Source: Lactifluus volemus (taxonomy: Eukaryota > Basidiomycota > Agaricomycetes > Russulales > Russulaceae). From it: DNA of 64,000 bases. Every line of letters starts with the position of its first letter. Within the stretch, counting starts at the first letter, position 1. Under the pieces are notes generated by a model that was not told the origin of the DNA, did not search any database, and worked only from the letters and a program-made list of their open reading frames with translations. Positions 47,429-56,478 of this stretch are shown here, piece after piece. The position numbers and the translations under genes are program-made. Location: contig WTXI01000136.1 in assembly GCA_022376515.1 (NCBI GenBank), positions 35,460 to 99,459 on the forward strand, in the 5' to 3' direction.

Positions 47429-47872
47429 TTAAAAAGACGGATCTTGGGAAAGGAATTCGGCAAGTTTGCCACGTTCTTCATCGGTCATAGCTTTGAGAGC
47501 TTTAGCGACTTCCGCATTTGAAAGTTCTTTAGAAGAAGTGGGAGTAGGGGTTGTTGTTACTTCGGATGTTTCAGTAGTACGAGCGCGTGTAGTACCGGTG
47601 GTATTGGCGTTTCGTTTCTTCTTAACAGGGCATTCTCTCGAAAGATGGCCTTGTTCTTTGCAATAGAAGCAACGTCCTTCGCGTATAAGTCGTTCGCGGT
47701 CAGGGTCAGGGGTACGGTTGTTTTGGGTGACAGTGACGTCTACATCCATGGCGTCTGGGTCACGTTGTGGGCGTGGGGCTGAGCGCGGTGGTTGTTGTTG
47801 AGGACGGCGTTGTTGTTGTTGTCCTCGCGTATTACCGAGCAGCTGAGTGATACGTCCTAGTGACCCTCCTCC
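47429..47872 (-). pseudogene. gag: Gag 3' part: zinc-knuckle nucleocapsid segment
   Basis: This is the distal part of gag, separated from the proximal part by the 399-bp insertion. It begins beyond the insertion with a Gln/Pro/Arg-rich stretch and contains one CCHC knuckle, CFYCKEQGHLSREC. It ends FLSQDPSF with stop TAA at 47429-47431. Removing the insertion and one copy of its target duplication would join this frame to the proximal gag without a shift, so gag was one frame before the hit. The TTTTTAA at the stop offers a possible -1 slip into pol. Confidence 0.85.
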
Positions 47873-48271
47873 TGTTGAAGTATGGACATTGACCAGCCCT
47901 AAAGTGGCTGCGCACGGACCATCGACGCATCGTAGCTGATCGTTTCTACTATAGCCTTTTTCTGCCCTTTCATACCTTACTTGGTCTACCTCTATCCCTC
48001 TTCACTCTTTTCTGGTAGATTCTACTCCACTTGGGAGCACCTGGGCACATTTTATTTTCACATGGCTCCATAGCCGATACTGTGTATTTAAGCCTGTCGC
48101 AAGAGCGGCAGCAAACCTCAGCGTTTTATCTTCTCGCGCTGAGGTAAGTTTTCTCTCACTTTTCACTTCGTAGCCTAGAGCACTTATAATGTATTCTAGT
48201 CTTAAACCTTTTCAGGTTAGCTACGAAATATCAGCGTTTTATCTTCTCGCGCTGAGTCTTAAACCTTTTCA
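47873..48271 (+). mobile_element. LTR-like insertion in gag, with a spliced partial copy at its 3' end
   Basis: A 399-bp insertion in plus orientation begins TGTTGAAG and ends CTTTTCA, flanked on both sides by CCTCC. It contains a TATA-like TATTTAAG near 48084-48092. A segment at 48119-48143 is followed by a GTAAGT...CTAG stretch (48144-48199, 56 nt), then a 15-base segment ending TTTTCA at 48214. After 17 bases, the first segment recurs at 48232-48256 joined directly to the 15-base segment (48257-48271), with the 56-nt stretch absent. The first TG...CA unit (47873-48214, 342 bp) could be a complete solo LTR. The 17 bases would then be leader, and the terminal piece a spliced R-U5. The identity of the parent element is unknown. 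Confidence 0.75.
48144..48199 (+). other. Probable spliceosomal intron inside the LTR-like insertion
   Basis: It starts GTAAGT and ends TTCTAG, and its 56 nt is typical of introns in this genome. The downstream copy of the flanking sequence (48232-48271) lacks exactly this segment, which is direct internal evidence of splicing. Confidence 0.7.
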
Positions 48272-49662
48272 CCTCCATGGAGTTCCTTGAAGAGTTTCTG
48301 TTCTGTCCATGCAGCTGCATGTTTACGTGCTGCTGCTTGCCATTCTGCAAGAGTGTCTGGTCTCGGCCATTCTCGGTTCAGGATAGTCATGTGGAGGGGT
48401 TCTTTGAGACCGGCGCGATATTGAATAATAGTCCCTTGAGCGTCGGCTTCGAAGCCTGCTTCTTCCAGAAGGTCGTTGAACGAGGTGGTATAGTCATCTA
48501 GATCGTCTCCGACCATCCGAAGTTTCGTAAATTTTGTAAGGGCATCTTCCTTAGCGGCCGCATCTCGGAAGTCTTCCAGGAACCTTTGTTTGAAACCAAT
48601 CCAAAGGTCTAGGTCATTAGGGTCTCCTCCACGGTCTAGATACGCTCCTAAGGAGTTAAGGCGTGCTTGGGCCCATCCTTCACAACGTGGTCCGGACATA
48701 AATGTGGTGAACATGAGAATTCGGTTCGAGGGATTGGACATTCCGGGGTTTCCTTGGTTTAACCTTCGATAATTTTCGAAGATTTCCATGAAACGTTTCG
48801 ATCGTGATCTATTTCCATCAAAGGGTTTTGGGGGAATCCCCATTAACCCTCCTCCAGCGGCGGGGATTTGGGCAAAACCTTGGCCTTGTTGAAGGGGAGC
48901 TGCTGCTGCTCCTCCTCCACCGCCACCTCCTCCTCCACCGCCGCCTCCTCCAGGGCTACCAGGTGCTCCTCCTCCTCCTCCACCACCACTTCCTCCAGGG
49001 GAACCGCCTCCTCCTCCTCCGCCACTTCCTCCTGCACCGCTGCTGAAGACTGCACCACTACCACTTGCAGTTGCGGAAGCTTTCTTGCTTTTCCCTTTAG
49101 GTTGGGAAAAGAGGGCTGAAGCGGTGGGTGTTATTGTAGCGGTTGCTGAGGCGATTTGGAAAGGGGGGAGTAGGGCGTAGCCTGCAACTCCTTGTGCAGC
49201 TGCATGAAAAGCTCGTGCTGCGAGCGATTGGATAGGTGAGGTGCTTGTGGAAGCAGGAGCTTTGGACTTGAATATAGTATTCAGGGCGAGGAGCTCCTTT
49301 GGGGTGAGCGGGGCATTTGGGTCGGGTATCGGTTCAGGCGTCGGTTGCTTAGCAAATATTTTTCTCATTTGCTCAAGCTGTTCGTCAGTAGGACTTTCAG
49401 GTAAGAGGTCCATGGCTATGTTGTAGTTCGGTTCTTCGCCACTTCCAGGGTCAGAAGGTGTCGCGGGTTGTTTCACTTGTTCAATTGCTTGTTCGAGTGA
49501 GATCATAGGAGTATGGGAGTGGGCGCGAAGTCTAGTCCCAGCGGCCTGCGCAAGGGCTTCGTCATCGTCGTCATCGCCTTGTGTAGGGCGATCTTGTTCA
49601 GGAGATTCTTCGGCTAACACGGTGAATCTACCATATGGACTGCCTTTAGAGCTGTCTGACAT
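48259..49662 (-). pseudogene. gag: Gag proximal part (capsid-like), interrupted at its 3' end
   Basis: This 467-codon frame starts MSDSSKGSPYGRFTVLAEES at 49662. Residues 1-200 are acidic then Ala/Ser/Pro-rich. A glycine-dominated tract follows (about residues 205-255, blocks of GGGGGGG separated by SPG and APG). Then comes the retrotransposon Gag core: PPKPFDGNRSRSKRFMEIF, ILMFTTFMSGPRCEGWA, DLWIGFKQRFLEDFRD. The frame ends LFKELHGGEKV, where the last residues are encoded by the inserted element. Without the insertion it would continue into the zinc-knuckle segment. Confidence 0.88.
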
Positions 49663-49695
49663 GGTTCGTTCGTTCGTTCACAAATGTGAGAGTGA

Positions 49696-49708
49696 AAGTC
49701 TCAGTTTG
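49696..49708 (-). other. Primer-binding site, self-priming type
   Basis: The 13 bases next to the element's 5' LTR read CAAACTGAGACTT on the minus strand. They do not look like a tRNA 3' end. Twelve contiguous bases are complementary to AAGTCTCAGTTT in the same LTR (49988-49999), about 30 bases downstream of a TATATATAA box. Confidence 0.65.
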
Positions 49709-50301
49709 TGTTAAGGTTCCAAGTGGGACCTTTGTATGAAGTGTATGTTTGTTCGTGAAGTCGAGAACTAGACTTGCAAGACGTGCAAGTCAAGGTCAAG
49801 GGTTCGATAAAGATGAGACTTAGTAAACGACTAAGTCAAGAGCGTTTCAGAGGTCAAGGGCTTTGGGCTTAGGGATAAGACCAAAGTGTCAAGAAGTCGA
49901 AGAGCGTGATGTCAAGAGGGTTCTCTCAGGTCTGATGCTTCTAGGCAAGCAAGGTTCTAATAGATAGAAGACTTGGATTGCGAAACAAAACTGAGACTTA
50001 AGGTCTCTAGAGCAGAAAGTACAGGGTTTATATATAAGAAGACGAGGCTATGTGCACAGCCGTAGGGGCTGTGACCTTCGTACAGCTTTCAGGGTTTGAA
50101 ACATGTTTCAGGAATCAGCGAGTCATCCTGTGCATGTGGCTGTTACTTGCGGCTGTACGGTGCTGTGTGAGGCTGTATCGTGAGAAAAGTAAGTAAGCGA
50201 TCTGAAACAAAGCGATCGGCAGTCCATTCACATAAGCAAAAAGGAGTCAGCAGTCCGAAAATGTATAGTATGAGTCAGCAAGCACGTGTCAGTCCATAAC
50301 A
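49709..50301 (-). repeat. Right LTR (5' LTR of the element), 593 bp
   Basis: It has the same termini and length as the left LTR. The promoter TATATATAA (minus strand, about 50028-50036) lies about 30 bases before the predicted RNA start near 49999. Confidence 0.93.
50024..50036 (-). promoter_or_regulatory. LTR TATA box
   Basis: TATATATAAACCC on the minus strand inside the 5' LTR, correctly placed about 30 bases before the sequence that the primer-binding site complements. An identical copy lies in the left LTR. Confidence 0.65.
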
Positions 50302-50369
50302 CACACCTTGGGCCTGAGCGTGCGATAGAGCAGAAGCTCACCACAATGGTCCTACAACAGAGTTTTTGG
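50302..50369 (+). pseudogene. Cullin-4-like pseudogene, continuation after the retrotransposon
   Basis: After the CACAC duplication, the interrupted cullin frame resumes. MAEYHAH to the left of the element joins LGPERAIEQKLTTMVLQQS and FWL here, as in the cullin segment that ends 'MVLQRSFWP'. A stop follows and no further cullin sequence is recognised, so the pseudogene is also 3'-truncated. Confidence 0.8.
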
Positions 50370-51570
50370 TTGTAGGCTAACATGAGGAATCAAGGGATCT
50401 GATGGGAATAGGACTTCAAATTATAATCTACTACTACAACAAAGCTGTTGACTGGCCCATGTGAAATCCTTGTGTTTGCAATTGAGTTACACCGGTGTGC
50501 ACCGGTAAACTGTATCCCTAATCCAGTGGCAACCCGTCCCATGTGTACCATCAACTCCAATACTCAGGCTGTACTACAGTACTGTATGGAGAATAGCCCA
50601 GTCTCGGATGTACGGAAGCTGCCCGGGCCGTCGCTTCTGTCATAATTATACCATACTCTTTCTGGACCCGATTCATGGATGCCCTTCAGAACGCTCTAGT
50701 CTTGTAGTACAGTACTCTTAGCAGTACGGCCGCGTCTCACGGAGTCTGGGAGCCACGCGACCCGGGGTTTTCACTCAATCACCGTAGGTCGATAATTTAA
50801 GTGCTACATAAGACTGTCCGCCAAACTCGCCCATTCGTTTCTCTGAGTTCTAACTCAACTACCTCGCTATAAAGCGCACTGGTGCCTTTCCGAAGATTGG
50901 ATGGCCCACGGAAGGACGGAAGGCTCCATCCAGTATGTGGACTGGGGGACGTCCAACATCCCGTCGACAGCTCGGGGGAACACGGGCATCTTCTCCCTCG
51001 GCCTTGATGATGGGTCTGGGCCTGAGAGATACTGTTCGCCAGTAAGCCTACCTCCTCCCGCATCCTGTCTCCGCTGTGGGAGACGAATACTAACCCTCTC
51101 ATCGCAGGCTAGCCACTTGCACGGAGCCTCGCCTTTTGGCTGGCAGGCAGGAGATCATTTTGTCAGAGACGGTCACGTCGTGCGATCTTGCTCAAGGCGA
51201 ATGTTCAGTCACACCGACCGGTTGACAGTCTTTGATAAGTCACCACTCCGCCGTTTACCATCTCTTAAGGTGATGCACAGTCATTTCTCTCTTGAACATG
51301 GACACCACTGGTCACGGACTTTAGAATCTGGCCTATATATATATTCAAAATATCATATCACGGACAACTTTACAAACTACTAAGTATTACAAGTAGATAC
51401 ACCTAGCATGACATTTACTCTCACGTTTTTCCATATATCCATCCGAATAACCGGGTGTTCATATCACCGCGGCCCCCCACCAGTCGCGAACAAAGCAAAA
51501 AAAAAAAGGGTAACAAAAGATAGCTTTGTGACGAATTGAAAGAAACACATATCTGAGACCGCTCCGCATA
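50370..51570. other. Intergenic, about 1.2 kb
   Basis: There is no gene that I can support. A CCGGTG/CACCGG palindrome sits at 50490-50505 and TACAGTAC words near 50573 and 50705. The 160-codon plus frame at 50901-51383 has no recognisable features. Confidence 0.45.
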
Positions 51571-52563
51571 TTATTCCGCCTTCTGCAGCTTGGCTTGCAC
51601 GGAACGCAGGGAGTCTACAATGTGGATATACGAGTCGTACAGGAGCCACAGGGGAGCGACGACCCAGCTGGATCATGTTCGCATCAGCGTCGGGTTATCA
51701 TAAACCACTCGAAAGGGCTCACATGACATTCATCAACTGTTAGGTAAGAAGCACGTTAACATTCGCGCGGCACCACGCACAGGTGAAAGGGCTGGGGAAA
51801 ACTCACGAAAAGATAGACCCAGAGATACAGAGGGTTCGAGGTATCGAGGTTCGGGCTGCCTGCAACCCATTCGGGGCCGAAAGTCATCCAACTGAGCACG
51901 TGATATACTATCAGCTTCCGGGAAAACCAAAAACAAGGCCAAAAAAGCCAAAAAAGCCAAAAAAAAGACACGTACCCGCCGTAGAGCTCAGCTGTGCTGA
52001 GCACGACGATCCAGTAATATCGCGCTGAATCACGCCTCACGATCTGGTATAAGATCCAAACGGCCAGAGTTCCCGTGCCGAACACAGTCACCAATTCCAT
52101 CGCGACGATCGTGGGATCGGCGGTGCCCCAACGCTTGTCGGCTTTCGCGTAATCTTGCCCTGTTTTCATGTTCTCCTCTGAAAAATAACACTTATTTATA
52201 AATCAGGGAGACTCACACATTTGCGCGAAGATGCCCGTGGACGTGTTCACGGTATGCCCAGCGGTGGACAGGACAATGAATGAGAATTCAAACGTGAAAT
52301 GGGTGAGCGCGTCCAACGTCTGTCAGCAAGTTTTTGGTAAGATACATGCGCATTAGATAAAAGGGAAAAAAAAAATAGCAAAGGTATACTGCACGTACGA
52401 GCCAGATGAAGGTAAAGCGGTCCTGCTTGTTCCAAGGCCCGCTTTTAGGGAGTAGGACGCGCCCCGCGATGAACGCGATGACCACCACGGCCGCGAATGC
52501 GGCAAGAGAGAATGCAGATGTCTCAGTGAAAACCGAGTGGGTTGACGGGCTTGTCTGGGGCAT
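51571..52563 (-). CDS. EXPERA/emopamil-binding-protein family membrane protein, copy B
   Basis: Paralog of the gene at 39994-41040 with the same exon pattern. The ATG at 52563 gives MPQTSPSTHSVFTETSAFS and a membrane helix (LAAFAAVVVIAFIAG), then DRFTFIWL. The next exon encodes TLDALTHFTFEFSFIVLS, keeping HxxxE. Splicing across about 52150-52220 gives QDYAKADKRWGTADPT, then [55 protein letters not shown] and LYLWVYLF. Short last exons end LWLLYDSYIHIVDSLRSVQA KLQKAE with stop TAA at 51571-51573. Catalytic-type residues are kept in both copies. Intron sequences differ more than exons, so the duplication is older than that of the NLR pair. Confidence 0.85.
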
Positions 52564-53491
52564 TGTGTCGGCTAGCCTGTCTCTTTGATCGGCTAGTTGT
52601 GGTTGTTACTTTTCGACGATGTGACACGGTGACCAAGCCACGGTCAGGTTTTGAGGAACTGCACCGCGTGACGTACCAAATTGAGCCGACGCAACGCTAC
52701 TTCTACACCCGTGGGCACCGCGGTGAGCGCTTGAGCGCTCCTCACAGAAGCTGCCCATCGCTTCTTCTCACTTTCTCATCACGAGCAAGGTCTGTAAATT
52801 ACACGTGCTTTTTTCCCGACCCGACTCACGGAGGCCTTCCCACGACTGGGACGGCCCTTCAGTAGTACTCTTGTAGAAGTCTTAGAAGTACGCCCGTGTC
52901 ATACGGAGTCCAGGCGCGGGGAGAACTCATCTGCGTGGAAGCCACGCGACTAACGGAAGTCAGGGCCGACGGGTCTCGGGGCTCGCGGATAGCCTCTAGT
53001 ACCATGCCTCCAGCTTAGGCTTCCAAGTGGCACTGCCACCAGATGGGAGCAAAAGACAAAGGCGTCGCCGCGTCGATACTTAAAGGGTCTCTTCGGATCG
53101 GGCCTTCTTTTCCATAAATCAAGATTTACACTATCGCTCAAGGTCTCGAATTGTATAATGTAGGTCCTCGGAGGAGTGAAAGGGTTACAACTTAATTGCA
53201 TCGGTGTACGGACCGTTCCCGGATTCCAGGAAGCACCCAAGCTTCGTTGCTCCGGCCGGGCCATTGTCTTCCCGATTTATCCAAATGTCCCAGCATCAGC
53301 AATGCGAAGAGTACGGTAGTGTACATGAACACTGTGCTGAGAGGTTTTCGAGATGATGGGATGACAATGATGATAGTAGACACCGCGAACGCCGACCACG
53401 TGTTGGCCCTTATCTGATCGTAGAAATACCAATACAAACAATGAATGAAAGTAAGTTACTGCAGAGGGCCCGGGACCGTGCCAGAAGAGTC
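52564..53491. other. Intergenic, EBP-B to SGF29
   Basis: Nothing recognised. The minus frame at 53192-53437 is hydrophobic in part but lies downstream of the SGF29 stop and has no support. Confidence 0.5.
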
Positions 53492-54853
53492 TCACTTTCC
53501 CGGCCATTCGACGACCTCTGCCGCCGATACCATGTGTTCTTGATCATCGTCGTCTTCAAATTTGAGTTTGTAGTATGTCGCCCCGGAATTCTGTCCCTAG
53601 TCAGTGCAATTCGGCAATGCGTCCGCAATCGATCGACGCTTACTCGTCCCTGGGTCGGAATGTCCCGAGGAGATGCGATCACTTCTGCCCGGTAGAAACA
53701 GCTCGTGTCTGGGTATAATGCCATTACCGTTGCGCCGGTAGGGAACTCTTGGTAGGCGCTTATGTGTGCTGCGTTGCCTGGCGGGGCATCCTTGTCAGGA
53801 AGAGGGATGATCGAGATTGGAGTAGATCTTAATGAAGCAGGATATCGACTTTTAAATAACGTGTGAGTGAAACCCGGCCCTTTGGCACGACTATCATGAC
53901 CACGTACAGCGGCTTTCCATCTTCCTGAGGCTCGATGTCTTCCACTTCGTAGCTGGGTTTCTTTGTTGAACAACACTTCGAAGTGCTGACAGACATCGAA
54001 ACTCACCGATACTTGTCCTGGTGAAAGGATCTGACGATCTTTGCCATGATCCAGGTCATGTCTTCTGAGCTTGCGCCGTCGGCAGCTTTTCCTGAGCTCG
54101 GTGGATGGAAAGCAACCATTCTTCCTTCTTGGAGAGGCAGCTGCCTCAATAACGTCTCCCTAAGTGTTTCACGGCGTGCTTTTGTCTCACGCAGAGATGG
54201 TGTGGATGGCTGAGGCCCAGCAGAGCCTCGTTGCGTCGGTGTAGCACCGTGGCGCGTACTGGCCGTTAAAGCTGGCGTTGAAGGAGCCGATGATGATAGA
54301 GGTGAATGTGGACGGGGACGTTTAGATCGTTTTTCTGTGAACAGTGATTAGTTCGCTGTAGAAACCCAATGTAAATGCCATGTACCTGGGAGTGTCTCTT
54401 CTGAAGCTTTTCGCAGGGCGATAACCACTCCGAGCCGTTCAACGGCCTCATCAATGGCCCTAGACGCAAAGAATTTGAGAAATCACTTGTCGCGCACCAT
54501 GACAAGACGTATGTACTTGGCATCTCTCTCTGATTGTGCCTTGATATCGTTCAGACCCGAAACGAGTTTCTTATAGTTTGCTCTTATGGTCTCAAATCCT
54601 TCCGTTGGGAAAGCGTCATCCGCGGGCCATATATCAATCAAACGATTAACGCGAGCGATAGTTTCCTGGGTTGATGAGTTGAGAGCAAGGTTGGATAACG
54701 CAGAGATGGAGCTTGTAGCATGAGACCAGCAATCGATCTCTGCGAATTTGAGACGGAACATCGGTGAGCGCTCCATACGCTTGCACATCCGGACATGTAG
54801 TTCCCACCTTCAGTAGAAGCAGGCCGCTTCATTATACCACGTCTCCGTTCCAT
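53492..54853 (-). CDS. SGF29: SAGA-associated factor 29 (tandem Tudor)
   Basis: SAGA histone-acetyltransferase subunit that reads H3K4 methylation. The ATG at 54853 gives MERRRGIMKRPASTE. An intron (GTGGGA to CGCAG) joins EIDCWSHATSSISALSNLAL, then the coiled N-domain (NRLIDIWPADDAFPTEGFE, YKKLVSGLNDIKAQSERDAK). A Ser/Pro/Arg linker leads to the double Tudor region: EGRMVAFHPPSSGKAADG, MTWIMAKIVRSFHQDKY, YEVEDIEPQEDGKPLYVV, ISIIPLPDKDAPPG, FPTGATVMALYPDTSCFYRA. A final intron gives NSGATYYKLKFEDDDDQEH and VVEWPGK, stop at 53492-53494. The ALYPDTxxFYRA and KLKFEDD blocks are the family's methyl-lysine-binding signature. It looks intact. The divergent C2H2 gene starts 302 bp away. Confidence 0.92.
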
Positions 54854-55155
54854 GACGAGTTGAACTGTTGAAATAGCAAGCCTGAGGTGGTTCGATTGAT
54901 GCCACGAGGTGTCGTGCGCTCCGATGGTTTGGCGCGGCTTGCCACCCCGCCGAGATCTAATTTGAGCCAAGGCGCTCAGCACTTTCCAAATCCGGCGAAC
55001 CTACCCTGCCTTTGACCCTTTCATGCCCTCGCCATGCAGCCAGTTCCCGCTACTGACCAGGCGTGGAAATTATTATTTCGCCTCGTCGGAGTATCTTTTA
55101 TAAACCCCCCTCCTTTGTGAACTTCCTCTTTCCGCCTCCCCCCACTATTTCAGTC

Positions 55156-56478
55156 ATGGACTTTCTCTCTGACTTGTCCCCTTCCGCGCACATGCCCGTG
55201 TTCAATGTGCATATCAATAATGAAAGCGCGCAGAAATTGTTCCAACAAGAACTCCACGACGACGTCAACCATGATCCTTTCACTCTGAGCGCTGCAGGCA
55301 GCGTGACTCCCCCTCCCCTTCCTTCGACCTGTCAGCCCACTCAGCCCATCTACAACTTCAAGCAGGACCAACTGGATGCTTTCTTCAACACATACTTCTT
55401 CACCAATACTAACGCAGGCCGTCACTCTGGTGCTCTCGACTCCAATCATCCCGTCAATGATGATTTCCAGGACTTGGGATTGTCTTCCTCCCCGTCGTCG
55501 TATGTAACTTTAGCGTTCTGTACTTTTACCTTCTGTCATCTCACCGCGCATCTCAGTCCGCCCCCATCGTCTTTGACGTCTCCACTTGGCGAAGATGTAC
55601 CACTGCCTCTTACTTCCCAAGAACAGCTCTTATTCCTTTCACCTAGTCCCCTTTCATCGAGTAACCTTGGTGTTCAGGACCTAGACATCCATGCCCAAGC
55701 CTATCAATACACCAACTCGACATTGTTCTCGCCAACCGGTATATCCCCTCCAAGCCAGCCGCTCCTCCTGTCCATTCCTCTGCCTGATGTACCAGCAACC
55801 GCCGACGTTCTCAACATTGCAGCCCAAGGTCAACAGGGTATCGGGATCGATGACCTCACCGCCCAGCAGGGCAACTGTCTTGCTGCTCCTGGCCTCACGG
55901 AGACAACGACGCTTGGCCTGTATTACCCAATGACTTTCCAGGGACCCAAAACTTCTCCTCTTTTTATCCAAGTTGAGAATAACGCGTCCCTTCGCTCCTC
56001 CTTTGAGCGTGCACCTCCCGCACCTTCCGCTGCTGAAAGCCGGAAGGTCCGGGCCGTAGGTCCGGCCTCGAAGAAAGTCTCCAAACGCGCCGGACGCGAC
56101 AAGACGCGGCCCTCTGATTCGGTCACTACCACTTCTTCAGGCACTTCTACGGGCACCAAAGTCAATTCCGTGCTCAAATGCAAGGACTGCGGGTTTTCAC
56201 AATCAACGCAGCGCAAGGGGGACTTCAAGCGCCATCTCAAGACACATTCAGACAAAGCGAGCAACAGGTATGTGTGTTGCGGGATACCCGTTACCCACTG
56301 GAAGATGGCTAGCCTCCCCCCCGGGTACACCGTTCGTTCGTACAAGGGTTGCGACTTTTATGGGGGGTGTGGCAAGTCGTACTCCAGGATGGACGCTCTT
56401 CAGCGCCACCTTGGAAAATCGCACTGTGCTGGCGGTAGCGCGAAAGAACACGAGATCTGGAGAGAACTTTATCTCTAG
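55156..56478 (+). CDS. C2H2 zinc-finger protein, putative transcription factor
   Basis: The ATG at 55156 (MDFLSDLSPSAHMPVFNV) is preferred over one at 55063 because the upstream part reads like a leader. About 330 Ser/Pro/Leu-rich residues of transactivation-like composition include a likely 57-nt in-frame intron at 55500-55556 (GTATGT...CTCAG). A basic stretch (KKVSKRAGRDKTRP) precedes the fingers. Finger 1 is CKDCGFSQSTQRKGDFKRHL with KTHSDK; a degenerate middle unit has CCGIPVTHW; the last finger is CDFYGGCGKSYSRMDALQRH with LGKSHC. It ends EIWRELYL. This architecture is common in Agaricomycete C2H2 regulators; the target genes are unknown. Confidence 0.82.
   Translation: MDFLSDLSPSAHMPVFNVHINNESAQKLFQQELHDDVNHDPFTLSAAGSVTPPPLPSTCQPTQPIYNFKQDQLDAFFNTYFFTNTNAGRHSGALDSNHPVNDDFQDLGLSSSPSSYVTLAFCTFTFCHLTAHLSPPPSSLTSPLGEDVPLPLTSQEQLLFLSPSPLSSSNLGVQDLDIHAQAYQYTNSTLFSPTGISPPSQPLLLSIPLPDVPATADVLNIAAQGQQGIGIDDLTAQQGNCLAAPGLTETTTLGLYYPMTFQGPKTSPLFIQVENNASLRSSFERAPPAPSAAESRKVRAVGPASKKVSKRAGRDKTRPSDSVTTTSSGTSTGTKVNSVLKCKDCGFSQSTQRKGDFKRHLKTHSDKASNRYVCCGIPVTHWKMASLPPGYTVRSYKGCDFYGGCGKSYSRMDALQRHLGKSHCAGGSAKEHEIWRELYL

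Larger units (their letters stand above)
42233..50301 (-). mobile_element. Ty3/gypsy chromovirus LTR retrotransposon, minus orientation
   Basis: An 8069-bp element bounded by two 593-bp LTRs that begin TGTTA/TGTTAAGG and end AACA, flanked by a CACAC duplication. Read on the minus strand, the order is LTR, a 13-nt primer-binding site complementary to the predicted RNA 5' end, gag (interrupted), zinc knuckle, pol with order protease-RT-RNase H-integrase-chromodomain, an extra cysteine-rich ORF, a purine tract and LTR. The PR-RT-RH-IN order and the chromodomain place it among chromoviruses. Self-complementary priming suggests the Tf1/sushi-like branch. By eye the two LTRs differ at only about five positions, all C/T, so insertion is fairly recent. 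Gag carries a 399-bp insertion, so this copy is probably not autonomous now. Confidence 0.93.

Noticed and set aside
48804..49119. Leu/Ser/Glu-rich open frames on both strands
   Set aside because: They are other-frame readings of the glycine-codon tract of gag.
50901..51383. 160-codon plus-strand frame
   Set aside because: No domain, no compositional signal of coding, and no support from splice signals or family resemblance.
53192..53437. Small hydrophobic minus-strand frame after SGF29
   Set aside because: It lies beyond the SGF29 stop; the SGF29 last exon uses a different frame and ends VVEWPGK.
55063..55155. Upstream in-frame ATG of the C2H2 gene
   Set aside because: The extra 31 residues look like leader (Pro/Phe-rich, pyrimidine-rich DNA) and the ATG at 55156 has the better protein start.
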